From Blasia pusilla (taxonomy: Eukaryota; Marchantiophyta; Marchantiopsida; Blasiales), in assembly GCA_050084515.1 (NCBI GenBank), contig CM114274.1, positions 39,618,001 through 39,682,000 of the forward strand: 64,000 bases of DNA, read 5' to 3'. The notes beneath the pieces are model-generated. The model did not search any database. It was not told the DNA's origin and saw only the letters and a list, made by a program, of their open reading frames with translations. Position numbers and translations under genes: made by a program. Numbering within the stretch: the first letter of the stretch is position 1; every line of letters begins with the position of its first letter. This document shows positions 47,861 through 60,249 of the stretch, piece by piece.

Positions 47861-49002
47861 TATTATTATTGCACAGTGCCCCTTTGATTTTAGTACTCCT
47901 CTCATATTGACAAGTAGCATTTTTACCCACTTACAACTTGACACGTGTCCATGAAACTTTAGAGTAAATTTTGAGGACAATCAAATTAGGGGTTATTTTG
48001 GAGTCTATAAGATATATTTGGGGTTAGTTACTCAAACTAATGGTGGGTAATTCAAAAAACCTATCATTAGCCCCTCTCGTGCATTGCATAGGTACCTACT
48101 ACTAACATCAAATGCTATAGTCATATCCATGTCGTGCAATATGCTCGCTACCAATAAGGAGTGTTGATTCACCATATGAACCTCAACATAAAAAGGTATA
48201 GGGTCCATAAGTGGCTTAGGAGAACCACAAATAGTGACCCCAAAAATTTTGCAACAAGTTATTTGCGGCATCCTAAGTCACAAGTACAAACACACTTTGC
48301 ATTTTTTTCAACTACCATTCAACTCTTGAGAACAGAAATTTTTCAGACCCACTCCACTGTCGCAATGAACAAAATCACATCCCAATTGTATTTAATATCG
48401 ACTACTTCATCAATTGCACAAGAAGTGGTATCCCTTGCAGTATTTCCACTTCAAATGTTTCCACTCTCATGTAGGCGTAGCTCATATTGTCTTTGCTATT
48501 GGTGAGTTTAGCCAATATGGGGCCCTTTCTTTTTCCTTTCACCTAGGCCATATATGGCCTTCACGTGCTCGACTCTTTGAACCCCCCCTCTTTTGTACAC
48601 TCAATGGGTTTCCCCATCACCATCTTAAGCATGTTTTCTTTCCCCCCTAGGATGGCCTTTTGGCATGATTTGAACTGCAATCATAGTGTACTAACATAAA
48701 CAACTTCTTATGACCCCTCAAGTATTTGCAGTTTTTTTTTTTTTTTTTTTTCCATCTAGCTATCCACGTGTCCCTAGAATAATTAATCTCCCCCTTCAAA
48801 GGACTGCAAACTTGTTTTTAAGCTTGGAGCTGTTGCAATAGTGGACTAATGGAATCAACCTAATAGTGGCTTTCGGTAGTTTGTTACGTTTATGGAAAGG
48901 TGATATATATATAAAGTGCACTACTCTCTTGTCAGTGCTCTGCACTGGAAAAATGTCCTTGAAGGTTTTTACCTTTCATGATTAAATTGACATGTGTAGG
49001 TA
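47858..49002. other. Intergenic DNA with a dispersed repeat
   Basis: No gene. The segment 47870-48110 is related to 58150-58370 (shared TTTTGGAG, GGGTTAGTTA, ATGGTGGGTAATTCAA and GGTACCTACTA words). A poly-T run lies near 48731. Confidence 0.6.
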
Positions 49003-49348
49003 CTAGCATCGTGCATGTGCGATGCACGGGTGAAAAACGTATGGGAAATAGGTTCTTCTTGTTAGCACTTAGTTAATTCTTCTTATACATGTGTCGATAA
49101 GGGAAGGCTTAAAAAATCCTACGTGTCAACACCAGAGGAGGGATTCCCCAAACCCCGTCCTCTTTTAATCTATATTATTATTATTATTGGAGAGTGCGGA
49201 TATAAGAGGTGTCACGCGTCCTGATGACATGTGTTTTTTTGGACCAATGGCTTGGCTTCGTATTCTTCCATCATTCTTCCTTCGATGGGTTAATTCGAGT
49301 TCCAATATTTCACTTGTGCGAAGCACGGGCACAGTCTAATAATATAGA
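49003..49348 (-). mobile_element. Helitron A, split by a nested Helitron
   Basis: Minus strand element made of 49340-49348 plus 49003-49168. Rejoined, its 5' end reads TCTATATTATTAAAAGAGG and its 3' end is CTAG next to A at 49002, with a GCATCG...CGATGC stem. The uninterrupted length would be 175 bp. Helitron B sits inside its terminal AT-rich stretch, exactly between an A and a T. The 5' end is of the AAAAGAGGACGG subtype also seen at 59601. Confidence 0.85.
49169..49339 (+). mobile_element. Helitron B, nested in Helitron A
   Basis: 5' TCTATATTATTATTATTATT then GGAGAGTGCGG; 3' end CTAA; flanked by A (49168) and T (49340). The 3' hairpin CTTGTGC-GAA-GCACGGG pairs over 7 bp with two G-T wobbles and lies about 10 nt from the end. 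171 bp, non-coding. It is younger than Helitron A because it interrupts it. Confidence 0.9.
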
Positions 49349-50793
49349 TGAGACGAGCTCTTAAGGCACATGTGTCATCACTAATTGGAAGGTTTTTTTT
49401 AACCCCATCCTATGTTAATGTTAACCAGTAAGGGATCCTTATTTATTAATAATTGGGTTTAATATGTCCCTCTCCTTAACTATACCATCCCATAAGTATT
49501 TTTTGAGGAAGTAGTTCCGCGTGTCAAACGGAGGAGCGATAAAAAGATATAAGCAAAGTAACGCATTAGCATATAGATAAATAAAATATATATTTGCTTT
49601 GCGATCTGCTCTTTGGGTAGGAATTCCTTCTCCCTTCCCCACCGGGAGACCGGGAGCTCCTGATTGTGGAGGACTGTTTCCCCCATTTGCATCGCGCTCC
49701 GCTGTTTGGGGTAGGACTTCTTATCCCACCGGGAGACTTTATGATTGTGCAGGACCACCACTGCGTTCTCCTGCGCCTCCTCCCCATGAGGATTCCTGGA
49801 CCCCCCCCTCCCCACCCCTCCTCTGGTCTGGTCCCCCGCAAGTCGTGCAGTTCCGCGATCCGCTCACTCAGTCGGCAGCGGATTGGGATGCATCTGAGCG
49901 CAACGTGTTTTTCCGCACCGGATCTATGGCGAGAGATCCTCTGCGCTGCGGTGATGGAGGTGGGAAGAGCCCGATGCTTCCCCGGAATTTCTATCTAACT
50001 ACTCCCGTGCTCTTCACACTACTCCCGTGCTCTTCACACTCCATCGTCATATGCTTTTTGTTGGGGAGTGATGGCAGAGCTCTCATGTGCGGGACGTCAC
50101 TTGTGCCTCAATGCTTTTCCTTCCGGCGACCAGCGAAGCGTGTGTGTGCATAATTCGGTTTCTGATGAGAGAGAAAGAGAGAGAGAGATGTCACTCGTGA
50201 AATGAGGAGTGCTGCAATGGTAGAGGGTAGCCCAGTCCGAGAGATGCGGGACGTCCGATGGGGAGGGTGACTACGAATCTGAAACGAAATTAGGGTTGGA
50301 TTTGATCGTGCTGGTCCGTGATTTTTAGAGTGGGGAAAGTCAAACCGGGGTTTCGATCTGATCGTTCTTGATGACTGTGGAGTGTGGACGAGAATCTAGG
50401 GTTCGGGTTGATCTTAATCGCTGTTGCGATTGTTGTTGTTTGGACGCACACGATTCCAATGGGCCGCAATGCTTGCGAGACCGTGTCTGCAAAGCCGTAC
50501 AGACCTGTCAAACCACATTTATGCAAGGAATATAACTGACGGAATTCGTCTGTGAACTTGCCACTCTCTCCCATCGCGAGGAGCGAAAGACTCCACAGAT
50601 CACTCTTTCTTTCGAGTTCGACACCGCTGGTGTTATGGCCAACCGCATCAGGAGCGGCTGCTTCCGTCCACCTTCGTAGAGAACTGTCTGCTTCAAGGAC
50701 TCAGCTTGTTGGTCGACCGTCATCGGAATCGGCAGTGTCTCCGTGCTTCACAGCTTCATAGGAGAGCGCTGAGAATCTCCACCATCAGAAAAA
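49349..50793. other. Left edge of a GC-richer gene island, unassigned
   Basis: Composition rises sharply near 49.6 kb. There is an imperfect duplication: CACCGGGAGACCGGGAGCTC near 49640 and CACCGGGAGACTTTATGATT near 49728, with related flanks. Frames on both strands (for example 49599-50153 plus, 50290-50574 minus) have no recognisable domain. It probably contains a promoter and leader for the plus-strand frames that follow, but this is not shown. Confidence 0.35.
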
Positions 50794-51384
50794 GTGATGG
50801 CCACCGACCTGCTGCAAAACTTGGCCTACATACGTCTCTTGATGTCATCCGTGGCTGAAGGCAAGCATCGTAGTCATGAAAACCCATGGTCACACGATGA
50901 TGGCCACCTCCTGCAACCCGTTAACTTTGATCTTCAGGCTCCAGAGCCGATAAGGCCGGTAGATCCAGGACTTCCTGGGAAAGGAATGCCGGGTGGCCCC
51001 TTGGACTTCCCAAGAGTCGCATCCGAAGTCTCCTGAAGGTGATCTCCGAGAGTCGGGCATCATCTAAGGGGGAAAACAGATTCAGCGGCTACCGCAACCG
51101 CAAGTCACGATAACTTGCTGCAATATAGTACCATCGTGCAACACATGCAAGCTACCAATTTTGTCCCCAAGCCTCTTTGCGAGCCACTCCGCACACACAA
51201 ATCCACACCCGACAAGGCTGACAGTTTCCTAATTCCTTCATTTAGATTCTGCAGAGATGGGATGTTAGGTATGCAGGTTCCGCAACCACAGGGTCGTGCA
51301 TTTAGTGCTTTCAGTCCATACCGGACAAACACTAGTGGCAAGGGGTCTATGAGACGTGAGATATATCACTTTCGAAGAGAGTAA
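50794..51384 (+). CDS. Possible uncharacterised gene, exons uncertain
   Basis: Two stretches in the same frame look codon-like: 50794-51036 (starting ATGGCCACCGACCTGCTGCA, Pro-rich second half with RPVDPGLPGKGMPGG) and 51115-51384 (ending KGSMRREIYHFRRE). Two stops separate them, so if this is a gene an intron or another arrangement is needed; I found no satisfactory splice pair. No domain is recognised. It would converge on TIM10. It could equally be untranslated RNA or chance. Confidence 0.25.
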
Positions 51385-52206
51385 CAGGAGTTGTACTTCT
51401 CCACAAGGTTCTCCGTTAACATGCAGATTCACTCATAATGTGGAGGTTTCCTTGGTTGATGATTAAACAAGAAGCCGCACAAATGTTCACATCCAAGCTT
51501 AGTCTGTTTAGTCCATGGTGCTCTTGTCAGAGTGAATTCACACTAAGCGCCATCCTTTCATACAAATGACTCGCCCTGAACAGTGAAATCGATTTCGACA
51601 GCAGACTGGACTTATCCATTGTGAGGATGTCGTGGTGACAAAGAGGTTTGGTGCAAGTGTTCAGGATAATTTACGGCAGAATCAGGTTCCCAGTAGGGTT
51701 CAGTTTCCGGTGAGTAAGTGGTAACATTCCATAAACCAACACTGTTTGAGTTACACTTCTTCACTTGGAGATGGATAGACACATTACGACATCAGCTTGT
51801 TTCAGTCCTCAAGTTCCAGAGACCATTCACGAACCGCTATCGACTCCTGAAGGGAATTCACAACAAGTTTGACGGCACACAACGTCGATAGCTGGATGCT
51901 TGTCTTTAAATGTCTCCCTCAAGAGAACAATTGGATGAAGTAACAATGGGGCCATTCAGGCTCAAGTTTAAACATGATTGACATTGGGAAACAAGACCAC
52001 AATGCAATAGCCTTTCTAAGTAGCGACGTTTTAGACAAACAAAATTTTTGCCATGAAGGCTTTTGCAAACACTTGCAACTGGGTTCGACGTTCTCGCAGA
52101 TGTCGCCAATCCTAACTTCTCATGATTCGATGACAGCTCTTAACCATTTCGCAAACGTCCCAGAACTAGAATACCAATCGAAGTCTCCGTGGAAGTTACG
52201 GTCACT
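51385..52206. other. Presumed TIM10 3' untranslated and intergenic DNA
   Basis: No convincing frame on either strand. It lies directly after the TIM10 stop on the minus strand, so part of it is likely the 3' UTR. Confidence 0.4.
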
Positions 52207-53407
52207 CTACATTCCAGGCTTGCTTGAACCCAACATTTGTCCAACAATGCCCGTCACCTGCACAACCACATTAGCAGGTATGAGACATTTCCTCACATAA
52301 TCATCGGAAGAGGGATACGTTACTACATCTAATAATGCGTTTACTCAAAAGAGGCAGACGAATGTTTCAAGAATCACTACCACGCTCCTGTCGAGCCCAA
52401 GATTCAGAATCCGACACTATCTTGATATGTAAATTGAACGCAGTTTCCGGGCCTGTTATACAAGTGGTATCATTCCAACCTGCCAGTACTTGGCAACGCA
52501 GCGATCGATGCAACTGTTCTCTCCCACGTTCAACTCCGACTCCTTGTACCTGGGACAATTGCTCAAAACAAGACTGTTGGCAACAAGGCGACGAGGACAG
52601 TGACATGAAAGACCAAGGCCGGGAAGAATTCGCCCGGACTTGCATACTGAACCTAATTGCGCCATAAGAAACGAACCCTGATAAATCCATCCGACTCGTC
52701 AAGAAAGAAGCGTGCCAGAGTATGCATCAGGTAGAGAATGCAGAAGAAATGTGGAGCGAACGGGTTTCAGAATCGCAACTCACTTTCTCTCGATGCACTT
52801 CTCGAAACAAGTCTGAGTCAACCTGTAAAACAAAGACCAAAGCGCCCTGATATTAGCTCCACTACGCTATCATCGTCACCTATACAGATTTCTAGTCGCT
52901 ATTCTATGATCATTCAACGTTGCCAATCTGTCAAGCCAAGGATTATGAACGCGCAGGAAGTGCATCACATACTTATTGAATAAGTCAACTCTGTACTCCA
53001 TCTCTTGTTGTGCCATCCGAAAGATCTGCATATATCCACATAAACACGACGCCTAATGATCATGATGGCACAAAGAGAACGATCCCGATCAGGCTATTCA
53101 GAAACAGTCAGCTCTCAGCCAACTCACTACACCTTCACCAATCAGCCCATAATCATCGTCAGGGTAAAACCTAACCAGGACAAAAATTACCTCACACATC
53201 CACAACCCCATACAAAAAAAAACCTGATCCGTGCGAAATTGAGCTCGCACCACCCCAGCCTGACAAATCTATCCATTCAGCCACTAACCGAAAGAGTCTA
53301 CTCCATGAAGAAATGACACTCACGCCATCACCAACAGTTCACTCATCTTAACAAACCTGCTCTTTCTCCACCGGAAGCCCATCCGCTGGTCTCAATCCGC
53401 CGGACAT
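52207..53407 (-). CDS. TIM10: TIM10, mitochondrial small Tim chaperone (5 exons)
   Basis: Exons on the minus strand: 53407-53357, 53025-52973, 52822-52784, 52549-52480 and 52257-52207, with stop TAG at 52209-52207. Donors are CAG/GTTTGT, AA/GTATGT, AA/GTGAGT and CAG/GTTGGA; acceptors all end in AG; frames join exactly to 87 residues. Exon 2 gives MAQQEMEYRVDLFNK, and exons 3-4 give the twin CX3C motif (CFEKC at 40-44, CIDRC at 61-65, 16 residues between), followed by the CVAKYWQ block and a VGQMLGSSKPGM end. This is the small Tim signature and the sequence is specifically TIM10-like. With TIM9 it forms the intermembrane-space hexamer that escorts hydrophobic carriers to the inner membrane; the cysteines form the two disulfides. 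Exon 3 is only 39 nt. No defect is seen. Confidence 0.95.
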
Positions 53408-54030
53408 GGTATCAAAAATTTCCTGAAAAATTACACGTCGCGTAGAGACCTTTCACACGATGAAATGAACCAAAGGACGCACACCATCCACCGATGCTCC
53501 GAGCGGAAACCAAACGGGAGGAAGAAAGCGGAAACAGAAAGCTCGACTGTGAAATTCTCTTACGAGTGAAGTTTAGGGTCTCCGTGAGTACAGTTCGATA
53601 GTCGAAATCTCTTACGAATGGAAAGATTAGGTCTATTGGAGTAACGCACGCACAGCACTCCCACTGCGTTCTTTTATGAGTTCTTAAGATATATATGCCA
53701 CATGATACAAGAGATGTTTAATATTTCGTGGAAGAATACTTTGAATGATTTAAGAAACCCCCTTTTCAAGTAAGATAGAAATAAATTAAAATCCAACCAT
53801 TTTCTAGTGGACTTGTTATTTCTAAATCCCTTCCCGAATTATTCTAGGCACGTGATAAGTATACACGTTTTTGTTTACATCTAGAATACAAATAATATCT
53901 CCTTTTTGTCAACATCAAAATTCATTCACACTTAAGACCAGGCAACCAAAAGTTAAGTTAATGAAATATCCGATTATTCATAGTCTTTCATATATAGCGT
54001 CATGTCACATCCACCTTCCACCAAAGATAA
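53408..54030. other. TIM10 leader/promoter side and AT-rich DNA
   Basis: 53408 to about 53660 should hold the TIM10 leader and promoter; composition falls to AT-rich beyond. Two similar short blocks (CTCTTACGAGTG near 53558 and CTCTTACGAATG near 53609) are the only repeat noticed. No other gene. Confidence 0.4.
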
Positions 54031-54204
54031 CTATACGGTGCTCGTGCGGAGCACGGGTGAGAAAACATCTGAACGGAGCACCCGTGGAAAAAGTATTCCA
54101 ACTGTAACCCTTGAAAGGAAGAACGAACTAAGTTAATCCTACTGGCCAAAAAATACACGTGTCATTCAGAGGCGTGACACCGCACTCTCCCATAATAATA
54201 TAGA
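54031..54204 (-). mobile_element. Short non-autonomous Helitron
   Basis: Minus strand 5' end TCTATATTATTATGGGAGAG followed by TGCGGTGTCACGC (compare GAGTGCGG...GTGTCACGCGTC of Helitron B). The 3' hairpin CCCGTGC-TCC-GCACGAG lies about 10 nt from the end. Flanking A (54030) and T (54205). The 3' terminus reads ATAG rather than CTAG. 174 bp. Confidence 0.8.
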
Positions 54205-54603
54205 TTGAAATTCTAACATGTCATTTTCTCATCAAAATCAAGTTAAGTAATGTCCATGAACAAAGATGGTTCTCCTCCTTCTATGCCATTAGAAAGGTTT
54301 CATAGAGGTCCTTGAAAGGATGGCACAATATCGATAATCTACACGCATAGATTATTAAGTGATCGTAGACTAAGTAATGATCACCTCGTTCACATGGGAC
54401 ACCTATAACAATCAATCAAAGTGAATGCATCTAATTTAATGGCTACACAAATTTTCTCCAATAAAATCAACCAAGAAACATGCATCTTGCAAATTACTCA
54501 AATTAAATCAGCGTAATAACCATCCATGTATGTATTTATGTGAGAACTTTGTAAAAGAAAGTCATTTACATATTGTATTGTGGCCAACTATATATGGCCT
54601 TGT

Positions 54604-55410
54604 ATGCATAGGAATTTGAGAATCCTTGATCTTTACCATGATTGGAAATAATAATTAGTAGTATAGTGGCTGATGAAAGATAATAAATATTTTTTATAAA
54701 GATGTAAAATACAGATTTTTAATAATGATAAAATGTAGATTTTGTCTTAATAATAAAACTGATCATTACTAATTTTTGTATTATAATTCTATAAATGAAA
54801 ACCTTACATGATTGACTTTGGGTTTTGGAAAAGGGACACAAAGCATAGGCATATCCCATTCCTTGACCCTCACGAAAATAATATTCCATAAAATAGGACA
54901 AAATTTTCATAATGAAGATTTATAAGTAAGTCTCAATAAGAAAAATTGACATAAGTACTTTTGACATTTGGAAAAGGTATAGGTTAAATTAAGTATCTGA
55001 AAAATAAATATATCCCATCCTTAAATAATTTTGCGTTCAACCATTTGTAAAACTAATAATATAAATCTTTAAAAAACACCTGGACATAGAATATTAAGCA
55101 TAAATATTTTACCAACGCGAGAAATATGATTTTCCATCTTCTTTTGTGTACCATATTTTCTTCATAATGAATATAAGATAATTGTGAAAATACATAATGC
55201 CATTTATTAACATGAGAATCAATGATCTTTACCCTGATTGGAAATAATAATAAATTGTGTAGAGGCTCATAAAAATAGTAAGATTCTCTATACATATTTA
55301 AAATAACCATTTTTACTAATCATAAAAGGTATAAATTTTCTTAATTATAATTTATCAATACTAATTTTTGCATTATAAATCTTATCGATAAAAACTTACA
55401 TGATGGAAAA
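54604..55410. repeat. Two direct copies of an AT-rich block, about 595 bp apart
   Basis: 54604-54815 and 55200-55405 share GATCTTTACC, GATTGGAAATAATAAT, ACTAATTTTTG and TTACATGAT in the same order. No coding content. Confidence 0.7.
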
Positions 55411-56689
55411 TTAGGAATTTTGGTAGATTTGGGCTCAATTATTGGAGCAAATGATAGGTTATTCAAATTACCCATTGTAAGTATCTCCAGTGTATTAGAC
55501 TAGTACCTACTTGTGTTAATAAATGACATCATGTACTCCCCGTGTGGAAAATTGCTAAAGAAACATAATTGGTGGGAAACAACTCTCACACTCACACACC
55601 ACCATGGAGAACGAAATTTGCAATGAGAGAATGAGTGGAGGTTGGTCCCCTTCTCAATTATATAAGATATGTACAAGCAACCCTAATCTTAACCATAGTC
55701 TCGAGTTAGACTAACTGTGATTAACTAATCCTAGTTAAGATAATCGCGCTTAACTGACTAACCAAGATTAAGCTTCCCTACTTCGTGCGAATACCAAATG
55801 TAGCAGTTCACGTGTCTTGTGAGCTTGACTGTAACTCAATCTTCAAAACCCCCCTCTAGCTTCTGTGTTTTGTGCTTTCTTTTTGCTGCCTCCTCCTATC
55901 TTCACTCCCTCCTCCCTTGCTGCCCCAACTGCCGCCGTCTTACATTCCATCATAAGCAATAAGCATGTGTCCCATCCCTTGCAATCCATATCTGCGAACA
56001 TGTCCAAACTTGTTAGTCCAGGTTCATTCTTAGGAATGGAGAGTCCATTTTTGTGCAACCATGGTAAGGTAAGAAGAATATGTAAAACTAATAAAATGCT
56101 CATGTGGAAAAAGTTTTGTAAATATTTTCTTGCTTTCCTTTTTTTTCTCCTCTATTTGATGACACACTCTATAGGAAAGTATAAACAAATGACAAAAGGT
56201 TCCTTCATTAATTTTCTCGAGAAAGAAATCTTAATCACATGATGATTTGCGTAAGGTCATGTTGAAAACCTAAGAATCAACGATATTGTAAAGATTTTCA
56301 AGTCTCTTGATTTTTTTAAAATTTTATCCTACACTTAGCTCATAAGTACATTAGGCATAAGGTTTTAATAATTAGATTATTTTTAAATTATAAATCTGTA
56401 TTTTATGTGATTTTCCCAATTTTAGGGAAATGTTCCTAAGTCTACATGATGTTCATTATCTTTTCCCATTTTAAGAATATAATTTAATCTATATAATAAT
56501 TGGCGATCACATATGCATAATACAACAATATAGCATGACAATAAGACAAAATAAGCAACATCCTTGAATTTTTTTGCCTTGCATTGGTTAGAAATGGAGC
56601 GAAGGAAACAAATAGGGATTTGAATCTAATATATATTAATCAATTAATATTAAATATAATATTTTAATGGATGATTATAAATATTATAA
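55411..56689. other. AT-rich intergenic DNA
   Basis: No gene. Near 55455-55515 a segment resembles the hairpin-containing ends at 48042 and 58315 (GGTTATTCAAATTACCCATT ... ACTAGTACCTAC). A frame at 55865-56242 has no motif. Confidence 0.5.
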
Positions 56690-57215
56690 ATAAATAATAA
56701 TTAGGATAAATAACCAAAATTTTAGAATTTTTAACTCAATTCATATTTGATGGGAAAAAGAAATAAAAATTTAATGGAGGATTAAATTTTGTTGAAATTT
56801 TATGGAAAGATAAAATTACTTAGTGTTTTGAGAAATCATTTAAATTTGAATGGAGGATTGTAATTACTAAGAACAGTGAAATGTTACTACTCTTCTAAGA
56901 TGTTAGAAAATAGAAATCATATTTAAAATTTGAAATAAATAACGTGCTAAATTTTAGAAATAATCGTATTAATTCACATATGATATTTTGGGAAAGGAAA
57001 ATGAATTTGAATGGAGAAAGAAAATTATTTCGTTAATTCAATTTAGCTAAGATTTTGGTTAGTGAATGTTATTTTGATGGAAAGAGTGGAAGGGGAAGAA
57101 TATTTATTTTTTGAGCTTTTACAGAGGAATGAAATGATTTAGGGGAGATGGGTGTTATTTAAAGGTGAAATTTTCTTACTCTTTCAAGATTTTTTAAAAA
57201 GGAAATTATACTTAA
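56690..57215 (+). repeat. About 520-bp AT-rich dispersed repeat, copy 2
   Basis: Same orientation counterpart of 41225-41765, with matching order of TTCATATTTGATGGGAA, TTAATTCACATATGATATTT and GAATGTTATTTTGATGGAAA. Confidence 0.8.
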
Positions 57216-59355
57216 AAATTGAAATTAAATAAAATTTGAAAATTTAAACATAATTAAAATTTTTTTATTGACACATGTTTTTTAAGGCCTTATTGACATG
57301 TGATAATTGGACAAGAAAATCACATGTTATGGGCAAGAAGAAAAAGTTTTGAATTTGTGTGGAGCATCATTAATCCCTTCATTAACAAAAACTCTCCAAA
57401 CATTTTTTTCCTTGCATCGCAAGCATATCTTATGAGTAGTTAGAAATTTAAATTTTCAAGCTTAATTTGGAAGTTAAGTTAAATAATCTTTTGGAAAAAG
57501 AACAAAAAAGTTATGAAGAGAATTTTTGGACAAAATATTTCTAGAAATTTATAAAATTAAATAAAATTAAAACTTCTTCTTACTTAAGAAATTAAACCTT
57601 AATTGGAAGGAAGATGAAAATAATCAAAAAATGACTTCCTTCTTATGATTGAGAGATGGGGTTGGAACAGGAAACAATAACTTCTTTTTTCTCAATTAAT
57701 AAAATAAAAATATTTTTAACAAGAATTTTTAATTTCGTTATCATTGATATTCAAATTGATTTTCTTAAAATTTCTTTATCTTTCTGTATCCGATGGCACA
57801 CTCTACAAAAAAATAAAAACACCCTAGTTAGCATGCGGATATTATGCACGATAAGGATTTTCTTAAGTAGTTGAAAAATAATCTTCCTCTTCCTTTCCCA
57901 ATAACTTTTGCTTCCTTCCCAAAGTATAAGGCCCATTCTTCTTTCTTCAAGGAGTATTAGTATCCCACTCTTCCCTTAAATAACTTCCACTCCTCAATCA
58001 AGGTTGAAATAACACCCCATTCTTCTCTTAAAATAACCTCCACTTTTTATCAATTAAACCAACTCCCCTCTCCCAATATTCGTATTCACTTTCCATTCCC
58101 TTAAGTGTCAATTCTGAATTAGTAAAAGGAACAAAATAATATACATATTACCATCGCAGAATGCCTCTTTGGTTTTCAAACGCCTCTTTTATTTACGTTT
58201 GACAGTTTTAGCCAATCAAATCTTGACATGAGTTCTTGAATAATGTAGAGTCAATTTTGGAGTAAGTGAAATTAGGGATCAATTTGGGGTCCGTTAGGGG
58301 TTAGTTAAGATAATGATGGGTAATTCAAGTTACCCATCACCCTTCATCGTTCTTGTACCTACTAGTTTTGTCTTATAACAAGTGCACTACACTTGGAAGA
58401 TGATCTTATAGAGTTGCCATACGAGATAATCATCAAAAGTAAGAAGATAAATGATCTTATTGATATTATTTATGGAAATGATCCTCAACTCTTCCATGAC
58501 AAGATTTTTGAGAGAAATGACTGTTTGCCATGACACCAAGAAATAAAGATGTCAATGAGGTAAATGATGAAGTATTGTCTCAATTTGATAGACAAGTAAT
58601 CATACTTTTCCATTCATGTAAGTAAGTTTGGTAATTCTAGATCATATATGTTCATGAATATATCTAATGCATATTATGTATGTTACGTACATAAGTGTAA
58701 TTATCTAAATGTCGATAATAGATATGAGGATTGTCCTAAATAACGATATGAGTCATATCTACTCGACAAAACTCTCGAATAGATGCTTGTCTTCTAACCT
58801 ACCTTCATATTGTTTCATTTTGAAAATATGTGCATGGATTATGCTCTTACAAAACATGAATGGCTCCAACGGACAATCAAATAGTCTACGATTGATGTTT
58901 TAAGGATTTATACAAGATGTGATTGATGTTCAAATTGTCACAAGGAAGACCGTCAAAGATTACATTTTCATTCCTCAAATTCTATTGATCGTATCTCATT
59001 TTGGTTTATCTTTTGATCTGCGTAGATTTTAATTCCCTATCCATTGTGTTTTTGCCATAATCATAAGTAGGTCAAAAAGTCAAACTTTACAAAAAGTTGG
59101 GATTTGCTTGCCTCTTCCGGTTTTTCGTCATGGTCAATTTTATGTAGCGTTATCTAGAGTAGGACATGGGAAAGCAATGCATGCAACATTGGGAAAAGAA
59201 GAGTTGAACTACATCTGTCATGTTATGTGGAGAGAGATTCTAGGATAAAATAAAAAGTTTCATACTACTTTCTATTTTTTCTTATGCATGATGCATACGT
59301 TAAAAGATTTCAAAACCGATGCATTGTGAAAGCATCTTACTAGTAATATAAGTAA
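57216..59355. other. AT-rich intergenic DNA
   Basis: No gene. At 58317-58365 a hairpin (ATGGGTAATTCAAGTTACCC) is followed by a CTAG at 58362-58365 and T, which could be the 3' end of another Helitron subfamily (related ends at about 48042 and 55455), but I cannot find its 5' end. 57930-58100 looks like an inverted, shortened relative of the 520-bp repeat. Confidence 0.45.
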
Positions 59356-59552
59356 ACAAGTATAAGCTTGTGCCATGTACGCATTTATATTACCTCATAT
59401 AATAAAATTTCATAATTTTTATGTGCCATTTTCAGTCAATTTTGAATGATCCTATTGATTCATAAGACGAGCAATACCACTGACTAAATGTGCCAAATAT
59501 CAAGAGGAAAAAAATTACAAAATGAAGAAGTAATCTCCAATAATAATATAGA
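59356..59552 (-). mobile_element. Degenerate Helitron
   Basis: Minus strand 5' end TCTATATTATTATTGGAGAT next to T at 59553. The 3' hairpin is decayed (TGCGTAC-ATG-GCACAAG) about 11 nt from the other end, which adjoins A at 59355. The interior is related to 14087-14285. About 197 bp. Confidence 0.7.
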
Positions 59553-59600
59553 TGTAAAAAAACTTCCTTATGAATTTTGGAGAATTTTTTAATTTTAATA

Positions 59601-59690
59601 TCTATATAATTAAAAGAGGATGGGGTTTGAGGATCCCTTCCTCCGGTGTTGACACGTGTATATTTAGGCATCTTCTGGTGATGACACGTG
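59601..59690 (+). mobile_element. Helitron 5' end, remainder unclear
   Basis: TCTATATAATTAAAAGAGGA after an A at 59600, followed by TGGGGTTTGAGGATCCCTTC and CCGGTGTTGACACGTGTA, matches the 5' end of Helitron A (which reads GGGGTTTGGGGAATCCC and GGTGTTGACACGTAGG). A second partial copy of the motif lies at 59787-59807. I could not place a 3' hairpin with CTRR. Confidence 0.5.
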
Positions 59691-60249
59691 TAACACAAGA
59701 ACTAAATTCACATAATAGAAGAGCTAAACTCAGATTCACGAACGAGATATCTTTCCTCACGGATGATTTTCATATTATGCTAATATATGATTAAAAGAGG
59801 ATGGCATTTGAAAAACACTCTTCCCGAATGGACATCTGTTCTTTCAACCTCCTTATGATTTTGATTCTTGTTGTATCTGAAAGAATAACTAAATTGGTTG
59901 GACAAAAATTTAACAAATGCTTTTCATTACGTCCTCCCCTACAAGTTCTGAATGTATTTTTCCTGACCATCTAGAGTATCCACGTGTCCTTTACGCGCTT
60001 GTATTAATTACTTTCTTTTCCCGCTACTTGTCTTAAAGAAAATGACCTCAAAATATATCACTGCACTATAATTACTAACCTAATTAGCATAATCTAGGCT
60101 GATATGGGATAATGTTTTTTTTATTTCCAAACACCTCTCTTATTTGATAAATGAGAAAAATAAATATTTAACATCTTTTTATAACAAATTCGTTTACAAC
60201 ATCATTAATTATCTATATATATTATCTCTTAAACACTTTAATAACTAAT
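59691..60249. other. AT-rich intergenic DNA
   Basis: No gene seen; it includes the second AAAAGAGGATGG motif noted above. Confidence 0.5.

Noticed and set aside
47776-47980. ORFs through the TC/TA microsatellite
   Set aside because: Simple-repeat translation (Ser/Leu, Tyr/Ile runs).
50932-50960. GCAACCCGTTAACTTTGAT as another palindrome of the 22-28 kb family
   Set aside because: Only one arm matches; likely chance within a coding-like stretch.
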